64,000 bases of DNA from Crotalaria pallida (taxonomy: Eukaryota; Streptophyta; Magnoliopsida; Fabales; Fabaceae). The notes under the pieces were generated by a model. That model was not told the origin of the DNA and made no database searches. It saw only the letters and a program-made list of their open reading frames with translations. The translations under genes and the position numbers were made by a program. Where the stretch lies: contig CM075655.1 in NCBI GenBank assembly GCA_037953625.1, forward strand, positions 72,071,501 to 72,135,500, written 5' to 3'. Every line of letters begins with the position of its first letter. Position 1 is the first letter of the stretch. Positions 45,001-57,630 of the stretch are shown here, one piece after another.

Positions 45001-48000
45001 TTTCCGTTCCTAATCGAAAGACTTAAAACACTATGATTTTATCAAAATAATTCTCATATTTTCTAACACTTTAAATGTTTTAAAATCATTTAAAAACATT
45101 TAATAAAGTAGTTTAAATCATTTAATTTAGAGGCTGGTCCGTTTTGGACAACACCTTAAACATGTTCGAAAACACCGAAAAATTCACCGTTTTCAATCCG
45201 GCTTTTGCTTAATTCAATTATTACTTGAAAACTTTACTTTAAATCACTTGAAAACATTTTTTTTAAAATTAAGAAACAAGTCCAAACAATTCTGGACAGC
45301 AAAGAATTATATGAAAAATCATTTTAATAAAATCCCGAAAACATCGTAAAAACACTTTTCGCTTTAAACAACTCCTTTATTCAAAATTAACACTTTAAAA
45401 CTCAAATTTTTATCATAAAACAAGTCTTGGACAGCCATTAAATACAATCTAAAAATCTTAAATAAATCAAATGGAATTATCTTAAAACCAACTTATTTCA
45501 AAACCATTTACACACTCAAATATTTTTCAAACATAAACTAACACACAATCACAACAACACTCAAATGAATTAAATCATACCAGCGATTAATCAATCATTT
45601 AATTTAACTATAAATCAAACAAAACACTTAGACCTTCTCATACTCAAAAGAATATAACCAAGCACAACAACTCAATTCTTTTCAAAAATCACTTCATGAG
45701 TTTATTTTAATGCAGCTAAATTCCCTAGACTTATTTACACTACATGACCGAATAGAATTAAAGAGAACGAGTTAAGAATTATAAACTAAACACATAAATC
45801 AACTTGATTATTTCAAATACTTAAACTCCATTTTCTTTTTCATAAAGCAAAATTCATTTACTCTTTCTTTCCCTCTAAACCGAATGCACATACACACATA
45901 TATTTATTTAAACACAATTCTTTTCCAAAATCATTTAATTCATTCACTTCCCTTATCTTTAATGAAAACCAAATAAGATTTAGATATTCACAACACAATT
46001 TCATACAATTTAACTTAATAATATTTCACAAAACACACTCATTGTTTTTATGTCATTTCAATGAAAAAGAATCCTAGTCTAGCTAGTGTGTGTGTAGGCC
46101 AAATAGTATCATGATCAAAACAAGGTTTTTGGTTCATTTTTCAACATGCACAAATTAAGGTTCATGGGTTTTATCATGCACTTTTGTACACAACAATTAA
46201 AAAAATATTATTTCCTTTTTCAAACATAAATCGAATGCACACCAATTGAAAATCAAGTTTTTACTTCAAATCTTTATCATATATGCACATAAAACATGGA
46301 TCAAGACAAAATCATTTTTCAAAAGTTGATCCCCCTTGGTTCTTTGTAGAACCGTGAGGATCATTAAGGAAGAATGAGACCTTTTGTTCCAAAAACCACA
46401 TGCATGTACCTAGATCTTGTAGATCAAGTCATGAAATTAAATATAGTAGCACAAATCAAAGATAAAATCACTTTGGGTAAAAAGAAGTTAAAACCGTGAT
46501 GAACATTGAAGAGAATCAAGTCTTTTGGTTTAAAACAACATGCATGGCTTCAAAAGCATAACTTTTTCATAGATCAACACAAGACTTAAAGCTTTTAAAG
46601 ATCAAAACCCAAAATCAAAGTTTTATCAAAACCAAATCAAAAATCAAACATTTCAACAACTCAAATCAACTTGTAAAGGCATAAAGCTAACATGCAATGA
46701 CTTAGATCAAATTAAAAAGCATCAAGACCTAATTTTTCTACTCATGGCCGAATTACTTAGTTTAGGATCTAGTGTTTTATAGGTTCATTTATTCTTAAAA
46801 ATTCAAGATCAATGTTCAATTAATACATGCATGAACTCAAATCATCAAAATCAACATCAAATCAACATGCAACATCAAAGATCTTAACATCATTGTCAAG
46901 CAAGTTTAGATCCTTCATTTATTCAACAAACACTTGACAAATCACGGTTTTAAGTAGGAAAATTAACATGCAAAGAGGCTTTATCTTAGATTTACAAAAT
47001 CTCAACAAATCTTTTGATCTTTAGGATTTTGTTTGAAAACTTTAAGATCTTTTATGAAAAACTTAATCGAGTTATGAAGTCCGTTGATTAGAGATTTACA
47101 AGTTTCTTTTACCTTTTTAAAAAAATCCATGATCAAGCACAAACAATACTTGTACCCATCATTTAGGCTTTAAGAATTATCATGCAAAGAAAAAGGAGAA
47201 GAAAATTACAAGATCAAAAGAAAAAATCTATCTATTACAATTTCTTCCATAATTTTCGAACTACCCACCAAATCAAAGTCTTCTAGCTTCTAATGTCTTG
47301 GATCTTCAAGGGAAACTCTAGGTTTTTGGCTTGGTTTCCTCCTCTTCTTCTCTTCTCCTTCACGGCCAACACACTCTCTCTCTCTCTTCTATTTTCTAAG
47401 AGCTAAAAGGGAGCTCTTTAGAAATGTGTTTGGTGTATGGAATGGGAAGTAAAGGAAAATGAAGAGAAAAGAACTAAGGGTGGAGACTTATATAGGCGAC
47501 TCATGACTCCCTCTTTTATCCTTGCATAATTCGGCCATGAGTGTTCAATTGGGAGGGGCAATTTTGGCAACTCAATTTGTTGCATGGGTGGAGGTTATCA
47601 AATGAAGGGGACAAGGTGGAGTAGGTTAGGACATTAGGGGTCATTTAGGTCTAATGACTTGTTGGCTTCTGGTTAGGGTTTTCTTCTAACTTCGTTAGGT
47701 CATGGTTAAGACTTAGTTCAATTGGTTTCTTGTCCAACACTTAGAAAATTCTAGGCTCACATACATATACATGTACATACGGCGCACACACATACACACA
47801 TATACTAGCATACATGCATTATCATATTCTTTTACTAATTTAATTCCATATGACCTCAAACATATACATACCTAGCACACCACACATACATTCATATACA
47901 TACATGAAAATAAGTCTTTTGCTTATAAACCACTCATGTATACAAATCACAAATGCTTTTATAAAAATATCAAACACATAAACTTTTTCCAAAACTCAAT

Positions 48001-48167
48001 TTCTAACTTTTGACATTAGTTCAGGAAATCATTTCTTTAAAGTCACTCTTTACTTTAAAACGTGAATTAGGAAAATCAGTTAAGAAAATACCCTTTCAAA
48101 GCATTTTTCCCAAAAATAATTATCTTTAGTATTTTAAATTAATACGAGGAATTTACGGGGTGTTACA
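42094..48167 (-). repeat. Right (5') LTR of element 1
   Basis: Uninterrupted 6.07-kb copy. TATA box on the minus strand at 47487-47494 (TATATAAG), with the leader after it and the ORF at 42482-42838. Small differences from the left copy include one fewer unit in the TTTTC repeat (about 44150). Immediately left of it is the tRNA primer site. Confidence 0.9.
42482..42838 (-). CDS. Small LTR ORF (118 aa), right LTR of element 1
   Basis: Same protein as the ORF at 27422-27778 with Lys-to-Met (MWNMYG) and Gly-to-Glu (LSEANLE) differences. It lies in the 5' LTR, downstream of the predicted promoter and acceptor, so it is in position to be the first ORF of a spliced transcript. No database family is recognised. 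Confidence 0.45.
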   Translation of the reverse strand: MEYCLDITMWNMYGRGWKHTPSGWAWTDYTEIVILDSEHQLSEANLEPHLGQVTVRGYQSYEEKARYEKQRNSTALAGVVTESNNNEETTARATSSSIARRGSKKEKELHPLAFNRKV

Positions 48168-48172
48168 ACAAT

Positions 48173-48343
48173 GATCAAGAACAAGATGAAAACTTCCCAG
48201 GATCGCCAGAAGAATTATGCATTGACAATTTCCCTTAAGAGGGTCTCACCTTTAGAGGAGCAGCTCGAGATGAGAGTGTTCGCAGCGAGATCAAAACCAC
48301 TTTCCCTCAGGTCGGAAGGAAGAAACTGCTCTGATACCATAAA
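48173..48343 (-). other. Primer-site segment left of element 2, outside its LTRs
   Basis: Bases from about 48213 to 48343 nearly duplicate 54498-54627, the primer-site end of the element 2 interior, including GCTCTGATACCA (48328-48339). So LTR A is followed, in transcription sense, by a second primer site and leader. This points to a tandem LTR-interior-LTR-interior array of which the left unit is cut short. It joins segment C across the element 1 insertion. Confidence 0.7.
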
Positions 48344-51303
48344 TGTAACACCCTTATTTTATTTATAAAATAATAAGTAAAATCTATAATCAAAATGTTG
48401 TACTTAAAAATTCCTTTTCACAAATCAAGTTTACAATAACTTTGGGCATCCATTTACAATATAGTAGCACCCAAAAATAAAGTTTCCTTCTTTCCCGGTC
48501 TCTCGCTGCGCACTCTGATCCACAAGCTCCTTAGCAATCACCTAAAATGTGAGACCTTTTCACAACACAGTGAATCAGAGGATAATATAAAGCTCATAAT
48601 ATAAACTCAAGAATAACAATCAAATCAAGTCAGGGATCAACCAATTCATTCCATTCCCATTTACTCATACATTCCCTTTTTATCCATTTTCCATTATCCA
48701 TATTCCTGTCCTTAATCCTTTCCATTTCCATTACATTACCTTGACCATTTATTTATTTCTTTTTCCTTTAATTCCTTTTCCATTTCCATTACATTACCTT
48801 GACCATTTATTTATTTCCTTTTCCTTTTATTTATGGTGTACGTATGTCTTTACCAAATCGAAGGCCTACATACATACACCATCTACGATGTATGTCTCCA
48901 CCAAATCGAAGGCCTACATACATCGCTCTTTCCTTACCATTTATATTATTTTATCCATTTTTATTTCCTTTTCCTTTTATTTACGGTGTATGTATGTGTC
49001 CACCAAATCGAAGGCCTACATACATACACCATCTACGATGTATGTCTCCACCAAATCGAAGGCCTACATACATCGCTCTTCCATTACCGTTTACCTTATT
49101 TTATCCATTTTTATTTCCTTTTTCAATTTACTTACGGTGTATGTATGTCTCCACCAAATCGAAGGCCTACATACATACACCATCGACGATGTATGTCTCC
49201 ACCAAATCGAAGGCCTACATACATCGCCCCAGTTACGTTGTATTGTCTCCCCCAAATTGAAGGCCTACAATACAACCCCAATTTACGATGTATTGTCTCC
49301 ACCAAATCGAAGGCCTACAATACATCACCAACTACGATGTATATCTCCCCCAATCGAGGGCCTATATACATCACCATATTTATCCATATTATATGTCATT
49401 AATTTGCCGACCAATTCCGTATATCTTCACCTAGTCATTTCAAGCACAAGCATCATTACATATAAAACCAAATAACCACAATTTCACATTCCTAATTATC
49501 ACCATTCCAATTTTCAGTCAATATATAAGGTTTACCATTTCCAAATAACCACACGTATATCCATAAATAACACTTATCACTCATTATCACAAACATTTCC
49601 AGAATTTCACATTTAGGGGTCACATTCCACAATTAGCATCTCCAACCATTTTCCTTTATCCTATTCCCATTATCCTTCCTATTATAATTAGTCATTAACA
49701 TCTCCCACTATCCAGCATTAACTCAAAATAACCTACATATAGCACTTAGTAAACAAAACAAATTAACAACACACTTAAAATCAACATAAATCAGTCGACA
49801 TACTCAGGTATGTCTCAGGGTGCTTTAAAATAAATCATCTCCCTAGGGTTCTTCACTTCCTACTTAATTAATATACAAAATAGTTACACATTAACAGTTT
49901 CCAAAATAACAACATTAACCAATATATATAACCATTACCCTTCATTAATCCTAATCACCTCTTAACCCATCACCCACAACTCAACTTAACTATTAAGCTC
50001 AAATTCTATTATGGACCCTAACTATCCCTAACTCAAAGTGTGGAAAAGAGACTCCCCTTACCTGGAAATCCTAGCAATAACGACAGAGCCACGTTTACAT
50101 CCGCGACTTGCTCCAGGATCAAGGTCAATAACAATGGGTTGGATCTAAATAGAGACATATGTTAAAACTAATTATAACATTAATATATATATATATATAT
50201 ATATCAAATAAATTCATTTCTGACAAAATAATAAATATATATCATTATACAATAAAAATATATCACTTTTCCCTAAAACATCTTTTTATTTGAAAATATA
50301 GGGATAATAAAAATATTGACGGATCGTCAAATAAATTAGGTAGATGGATAGAGGGAGTTGAGGAGGTTATATACCTAAGAAAGATTTGAGATTGAACGGT
50401 TGGATCTTGAATTATTAGACCGGGAAGTTGAGAAAACCTAAAGTTTTCCCCATCTCTGTCGCCCTTCCTCTGCTCTCTCGCCTATTCTCTCTGAATTCTA
50501 TCTAATTCAATTTCTTTCTTTGCTTCTGTTCCACGCTGGGTTGGGTGGGTTCTTTCTTTTATTTCTTTCTAATTTTGGTTTGGTTTTACGGGGTATCTGA
50601 TGGGGTGGGTAGTACTAGTCACTTGGGTAGAGTAGGAATAATTATATATATATATTTTAATAATATGTTCTCATTTGTGGGTTAATGTGTGTAGGTATTT
50701 TGAATTATAACTAAAAGTTTGACGATCCAAATAATAAAATACATTTAGGTAAAATAATATTGTATTTTGAATTACTCAAAACTGATTGAAAAATAATAAA
50801 GTTACCGGTCCCTCCGGATAGTTATTGGGTAAGAAAAATTATCGAAATTCAAAAGTAAATATATTTTATAAATCTTGATATTAAACTTGATAATATATAA
50901 TATTTAAAATTTTGAAGTAGAAGATTATTATAAATAACTTAAACCGGTAATATATTAAAGCAGTCCAGAGGCTAAAAATGAAACAGTCTTCGAACACTAT
51001 GAAAATTTACAGGGACGCTCAAAATATTAAGTTAAACATATTTTTCTGAAGAAACTATTTATAAAAATGCCTCTAAGACTTGTCACTTGAGCTCCCTGTC
51101 AAAATGTTAATTAAACTAAATAAAAGTACTACTTTATTTTTGGAAAACGTATGATAACAAATTTATACTTATTTTGATTAGAAAACGTATTTCAAATATA
51201 ATGATGAAATCAGAATTTTATTCCCAGACTCAAATATTGAAAACATCATATTAAATAATTTAATTATTTTTCTAGAGGTATTAGAAATAACGGGATGTTA
51301 CAA
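48344..51303 (-). repeat. LTR A of element 2
   Basis: In minus sense: AT-rich U3 with a TATATATATA run near 50644-50654, leader about 50375-50620, donor TTTCTTAG|GTATAT (exon end 50375), intron 48542-50374, acceptor CACATTTTAG, then 35 open codons from 48541. A (TA)n run is at 50184-50203. The hairpin array lies at 48835-49372. Confidence 0.8.
48835..49372 (-). repeat. Nine-unit hairpin array in LTR A
   Basis: Each unit is an inverted repeat around a constant loop read on plus as TCTCCACCAAATCGAAGGCC. Stems: GGTGTATGTATG/CATACATACACC, ACGATGTATG/CATACATCG, GTTGTATTGT/ACAATACAAC, GATGTATTGT/ACAATACATC and GATGTATAT/ATATACATC. Where one arm changes, the other changes to match. Pairs of units alternate with TTTATCCATTTTTATTTCC-like spacers. 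Confidence 0.9.
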
Positions 51304-54300
51304 TTCTCTCCACTTATTGGAATTTCGTGGACGAAATTCCGTTCCAAATCCTTAAATAGAGAACCATCCCGGACAAAGGTTTCTTAACTATGATACTCAC
51401 TTCCTTTGGTTTTACTCCCCCACTTGGAAATCGGCATACCATTCCGCATTAGTACGCCACTAAGCTCTTGCACTCATTGAAGAGTACGAATTTATGGTTT
51501 GATTTGGTTAGTCTCGATGCGAAGACTCTAACAGGTTTTCTAAGGTTCACTCTTCCTGCGGCTAACTTTTCAAGAGTCTCACTAGAAAGACTCCCATAGG
51601 GTTCGGAAAGGGTGCTATTACACTCTAAGAACTAACACCCACTTGGGTTGATTAAAATCTAGCTCCAAAACCTACCACTTATGTCCTATACCTAGGCCCT
51701 AATCAACCACATCCATCATTTAAAACAAACATAAAGCATATATTCCTCATACAAGGTTCAAACATTCACAACAACAATCACACACTTCAAACATAAACAT
51801 GACTCAACCCTACTTCTTCCTAAGCTAATCCTTGTCTAACTTAGGACTAAAACTTACCTCTACACACACATTCATCACAATCATCACATATTTGAAAATC
51901 GGTTCAAAAGGGGTTCAGGGAATAGGACTTATATAATTTGTAACCAAAAATACGTTTCATCAATTCAATTCTCTAGCGTTAGGAAAACTTGAAATTAGTG
52001 TCCCTATACATAAAAGAATACCATGGTAAATTTTCAAGTCAATTAGAGTTCATTAGGTTCATTTTTGACCCTGCGACCACTTTGTCAAGTAATGGTCGGG
52101 GGTGAACCTACGTCAAATTTACTTAAAAATGGTAGACAAACTCCAATTGGCCTAAAAATTTAAAGGGACAACACCTAAACTTAGCCCAAGGTCGTGTAAG
52201 ATTGTCAAACCAATCAGAGCACGTTAAATTCATTTCAGTTAAAACGTCAACTTGCTCCCATTGGCTTGAAATGTTACATGAACAAAGATTCAACCTTAGG
52301 GTATTTAGGCCAAAATTTTCCAAGTCAAACAAATACCCTAAACCCCAAAACTTAGTTTTCCACTTTATATAAAAACCCTGATTTCCCAACGGTCATCTAA
52401 CCACGAACACATACATCTTTAAAAATCCTTGGTTTGAACAATCATAAAGTATGGGGATTTAAAAATTTAAAATAAGATCCCATACTAGTAAAACATTTAG
52501 AAAAACAATTTTACATTTACAAAATCAAAATTCTTTGGAAATTCAGTTCCTCTCTTGTCGAAGAACAATTAGTTTCATTTGAAAATTCAATAAAACTTTT
52601 AATCGTGCACTTCACCATGAAGAGCTACCTCCATCTGATTTCATAAGAACCTAGATGAAGGAGTGAAAGACTACTCAAGATTGGTAACCCTAAAGAAAAA
52701 GGGAATATGCCTTGGACTTGGAAAAATTTAGTTTAGTATGTCTTCAAAAGTTGAAACAAATATATCCCCCTTGACTTCAAGTTTGAAAATTGAGTTTTCA
52801 TTCCGAATTGATTTGAGTCGCTTAAGAAGGGTTCCTATTTAATCGAAGTGTGACTTGGTTAAAAACAATTCATTTAATTCACTCCTCGATTACTTAAGAA
52901 TCCTTGTTTTTCTTACTATTTCTTAAAAATTTGACGTGCGACCTCATGATCTATTTGGAATGATTGTGGTTCGGTACACCCTTTTTAAATTCATTTTAAA
53001 CACTCACGTTATCAAACAAACATTCATCCTAACATTCTTTCACAAACATCAAGCAAAAATTCGTTTCTCGTATAAAAATATCAAACACGTATATCAATCA
53101 AACATACACAAACGTAATCAGTTTCAGCCTGAATACAATTTCCAAAAACAACACTCTTAGTCAATGCTTAGTGGAAAATAGTTTGAAACTTTCAAGCATG
53201 GGGGTGGAAATTGAAAAGCTCTTAGTTTAAAAATTGTTTGAAAACATTTTCAAATGTTTAAACTCATCCCCACATAAGCATAGACTTAATATGTGCAAAA
53301 CTACTAACACCAATCTAAACTGAAGTGATGCGAGAACCTTTAGATTGAATTCCAACCCTTTTTCTCGACTAAAGAAACCTCTTTCCATTTATAAAATCTT
53401 ATAGTTATACTCGGATTCAAATCCAATCAATAGGAACTCCATAATTATCCTTCGTTTAGTATTAAAATCATCAGAATTAAATTAGCCGTGGAATCAACTA
53501 CAAATTTAATACAAATGTCTTTGTTGTTTTTCATGGATCCTAATCTAGTCGATGTGAACCAAATCACTCGGTTATATTAGTATCAAGTCAATAAATTATT
53601 TTTAATTCTCATGATTTCACTTCTACTTTGATTCCGACTACTTTAACGCTAAATTATTCCACGTGAAAACATTTTTCGAGAACCTTTTGACGAAATTCGA
53701 ACCGTTTCCCCAGCTTGGACAAAAAGTTACTTTTATGATTGCAATTCAAAGTGATATAGTTCAGCGGTTCGAATCCAATCGATCAGTACTCGTTTCTTGT
53801 TTTCCCCGGTTGGTATCACAGTTAATCAAATTGAGATTAGCTATGGAATTCGACCATTAATTTAATTTAAACATTGTTTTTGGTTCTCTTAGATACTAGT
53901 CTAATCGACATGAACTTAGTCACTCGATTGGATTAGTATTCAAGATTAAAATTTATTTATTCCATGCGATTCCATATCTAATCCCTGTTCAATTACTTTG
54001 ACACCAAGTTGCTCAACAAACATACATTGAAACCACCCACAAATGCACATAGCAAAGCAACCAACATAAAAGAACTAACACAAAAGTTTTATACATAGAA
54101 AATCAGTTACTAATTCACGATAATGAACAAACTCCTAGATTTCGACGACGTCACCTCCCGATAAATGCAACATCGGATTGGCCAGTTCCGACACTACATT
54201 CCATCAGTGGTAATAGCCCTCGCCATCCAGTTAAAGTTTATGTACTTCATTTTTGATTAGCAAGATTTCCTTTGTAAGAAACTTAAATTTTTCATCCTTA

Positions 54301-54627
54301 AGCAAAAATCAATTTGCACCCTTTAAGTTTCCTGTTTGCAATTGGGTGAATACTCAGAATATCCAATTCTTTGAATCACTAAGGGATCCTGCTTAGTTTC
54401 CAAAGAATTCGATACTCTTTTCGCTTTCAAAAAAAAAATTTCTTAGTTTAACACTTGTTGTTATTTCCCATTGCAAACTTAAACTTACACGAATATCATT
54501 AAGCATTTACAATTTCCCTTAAGAGGGTCTCACCTTTAGAGGAGCAGCTCGAGATGAGAGTGTTCGCAGCGAGATCGAAACCACTTTCCCTCAGGTCGGA
54601 AGGAAGAAACTGCTCTGATACCATAAA
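51304..54627 (-). other. Interior of element 2, non-coding
   Basis: 3.3 kb with only short frames; none matches gag, protease, RT or integrase motifs. It contains a diverged internal duplication: about 53400-53720 resembles about 53745-54020 (shared landmarks include AGCCGTGGAA/AGCTATGGAA, CTAGTCGATGTGAACC/CTAATCGACATGAAC, and ATTAGTAT..CAAG). The longest minus-strand frame (52123-52389, 88 codons) is unassigned. Confidence 0.6.
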
Positions 54628-57600
54628 TGTAACACCCTTATTTTATTTATAAAGTAATAAGTAAAATCTATAATCAAAATGTTGTACTTAAAAATTCCTT
54701 TTCACAAATCAAGTTTACAATAACTTTGGGCATCCATTTACAATATAGTAGCACCCAAAAATAAAGTTTCCTTCTTTCCCGGTCTCTCGCTGCGCACTCT
54801 GATCCACAAGCTCCTTAGCAATCACCTAAAATGTGAGACCTTTTCACAACACAGTGAATCAGAGGATAACATAAAGCTCATAATATAAACTCAAGAATAA
54901 CAATCAAATCAAGTCAGGGATCAACCAATTCATTCCATTCCCATTTACTCATACATTCCCTTTTTATCCATTTTCCATTATCCATATTCCTTTCCTTAAT
55001 CCTTTCCATTTCCATTACATTACCTTGACCATTTATTTATTTCCTTTTCCTTTTATTTATGGTGTACGTATGTTTCCACCAAATCGAAGGCCTACATACA
55101 TACACCATCTACGATGTATGTCTCCACCAAATCGAAGGCCTACATACATCGCTATTTCCTTACCATTTATATTATTTTATCCATTTTTATTTCCTTTTCC
55201 TTTTATTTACGGTGTATGTATGTCTCCACCAAATCGAAGGCCTACATACATACACCATCTACGATGTATGTCTCTACCAAATCGAAGGCCTACATACATC
55301 GCTCTTCCATTACCGTTTACCTTATTTTATCCATTTTTATTTCCTTTTCCTTTTATTTACGGTGTATGTATGTCTCCACCAAATCGAAGGCCTACATACA
55401 TCGCTCTTCCATTACCGTTTACCTTATTTTATCCATTTTTATTTCCTTTTTCCTTTTACTTACGGTGTATGTATGTCTCCACCAAATCGAAGGCCTACAT
55501 ACATACACCATCGACGATGTATGTCTCCACCAAATCGAAGGCCTACATACATCGCCCCAGTTACGTTGTATTGTCTCCCCCAAATTGAAGGCCTACAATA
55601 CAACCCCAATTTACTATGTATTGTCTCCACCAAATTGAAGGCCTACAATACATCACCAACTACGATGTATATCTCCCCCAATCGAGGGCCTATATACATC
55701 ACCATATTTATCCATATTATATGTCATTAATTTGCCGACCAATTCCGTATATCTTCACCTAGTCATTTCAAGCACAAGCATCATTACATATAAAACCAAA
55801 TAACCACAATTTCACATTCCTAATTATCACCATTCCAATTTTCAGTCAATATATAAGGTTTACCATTTCCAAATAACCACACGTATATCCATAAATAACA
55901 CTTATCACTCATTATCACAAACATTTCCAGAATTTCACATTTAGGGGTCACATTCCACAATTAGCATCTCCAACCATTTTCCTTTATCCTATTCCCATTA
56001 TCCTTCCTATTATAATTAGTCATTAACATCTCCCACTATCCAGCATTAACTCAAAATAACCTACATATAGCACTTAGTAAACAAAACAAATTAACAACAC
56101 ACTTAAAATCAACATAAATCAGTCGACATACTCAGGTATGTCTCAGGGTGCTTTAAAATAAATCATCTCCCTAGGGTTCTTCACTTCCTACTTAATTAAT
56201 ATACAAAATAGTTACACATTAACAGTTTCCAAAATAACAACATTAACCAATATATATAACCATTACCCTTCATTAATCCTAATCACCTCTTAACCCATCA
56301 CCCACAACTCAACTTAACTATTAAGCTCAAATTCTATTATGGACCCTAACTATCCCTAACTCAAAGTGTGGAAAAGAGACTCCCCTTACCTGGAAATCCT
56401 AGCAATAACGACAGAGCCACGTTTACATCCGCGACTTGCTCCAGGATCAAGGTCAATAACAATGGGTTGGATCTAAATAGAGACATATGTTAAAACTAAT
56501 TATAACATTAATATATATATATATATATATATATCAAATAAATTCATTTCTGACAAAATAATAAATATATATCATTATACAATAAAAATATATCACTTTT
56601 CCCTAAAACATCTTTTTATTTGAAAATATAGGGATAATAAAAATATTGACGGATCGTCAAATAAATTAGGTAGATGGATAGAGGGAGTTGAGGAGGTTAT
56701 ATACCTAAGAAAGATTTGAGATTGAACGGTTGGATCTTGAATTATTAGACCGGGAAGTTGAGAAAACCTAAAGTTTTCCCCATCTCTGTCGCCCTTCCTC
56801 TGCTCTCTCGCCTATTCTCTCTGAACTCTATCTAATTCAATTTCTTTCTTTGCTTCTGTTCCACGCTGGGTTGGGTGGGTTCTTTCTTTTATTTCTTTCT
56901 AATTTTGGTTTGGTTTTACGGGGTATCTGATGGGGTGGGTAGTACTAGTCACTTGGGTATAGTAGGAATAATTATATATATATTTTAATAATATGTTCTC
57001 ATTTGTGGGTTAATGTGTGTAGGTATTTTGAATTATAACTAAAAGTTTGACGATCCAAATAATAAAATACATTTAGGTAAAATAATATTGTATTTTGAAT
57101 TACTCAAAACTGATTGAAAAATAATAAAGTTACCGGTCCCTCCGGATAGTTATTGGGTAAGAAAAATTATCGAAATTCAAAAGTAAATATATTTTATAAA
57201 TCTTGATATTAAACTTGATAATATATAATATTTAAAATTTTGAAGTAGAAGATTATTATAAATAACTTAAACCGGTAATATATTAAAGCAGTCCAGAGGC
57301 TAAAAATAAAACAGTCTTCGAACACTATGAAAATTTACAGGGACGCTCAAAATATTAAATTAAACATATTTTTCTGAAGAAACTATTTATAAAAATGCCT
57401 CTAAGGCTTGTCACTTGAGCTCCCTGTCAAAATGTTAATTAAATTAAATAAAAGTACTACTTTATTTTTGGAAAACGTATGATAACAAATTTATATTTAT
57501 TTTGATTAGAAAACGTATTTCAAATATAATGATGAAATCAGAATTTTATTCCCAGACTCAAATATTGAAAACATCATATTAAATAATTTAATTATTTTCC

Positions 57601-57630
57601 TAGAGGTATTAGAAATAACAGGATGTTACA
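54628..57630 (-). repeat. LTR B of element 2
   Basis: 3003-bp copy of LTR A with few substitutions. It is longer mainly because its hairpin array has ten rather than nine units. It borders element E at 57631 without a recognisable target duplication. Confidence 0.85.
55061..55700 (-). repeat. Ten-unit hairpin array in LTR B
   Basis: As in LTR A, plus one extra unit near 55362-55401 whose left arm is of the GGTGTATGTATG type and right arm of the CATACATCGC type. It is a hybrid stem that pairs only in part, as expected from unequal exchange between unlike units. Confidence 0.9.

Larger units (their letters stand above)
27031..48167 (-). mobile_element. Element 1: LTR retrotransposon with 6-kb LTRs and 1.17-kb interior
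   Basis: TGTAACAGCCCG starts both LTRs and TGTTACA ends both. The 5-bp duplication ACAAT is exact (27026-27030, 48168-48172). The left LTR is 27031-40924 (interrupted by element N; about 6.09 kb without it), the interior 40925-42093, and the right LTR 42094-48167 (6.07 kb). The Met-tRNA primer site on the minus strand (TGGTATCAGAGC, plus positions 42079-42090) sits beside the right LTR and the polypurine tract AAGTTGGGGAGAA beside the left, so transcription runs right to left. The LTRs are almost identical over their length, indicating a recent insertion. No gag or pol is present; it must have moved with proteins from another element. Confidence 0.9.
48344..57630 (-). mobile_element. Element 2: LTR retrotransposon with hairpin arrays in both LTRs
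   Basis: LTR A 48344-51303 and LTR B 54628-57630 start TGTAACACCCTTATTTT and end GGATGTTACA. The interior 51304-54627 ends with the Met-tRNA primer site complement (GCTCTGATACCA, 54612-54623), so transcription is on the minus strand; next to LTR A is the purine-rich AAGTGGAGAGAAT. No 5-bp duplication is found across the outer ends (ATAAA against CGGCA), consistent with a tandem or recombinant structure. No gag-pol is recognisable. Confidence 0.8.

Noticed and set aside
48741..49475. Long plus-strand frames (up to 244 codons) over the hairpin arrays, also at 55025-55730, with repeated YVSTKSKAYIH-type peptides
   Set aside because: They are antisense to the element and exist in all three frames because the repeat unit has no stops; repeated peptide pattern simply mirrors the DNA repeat.
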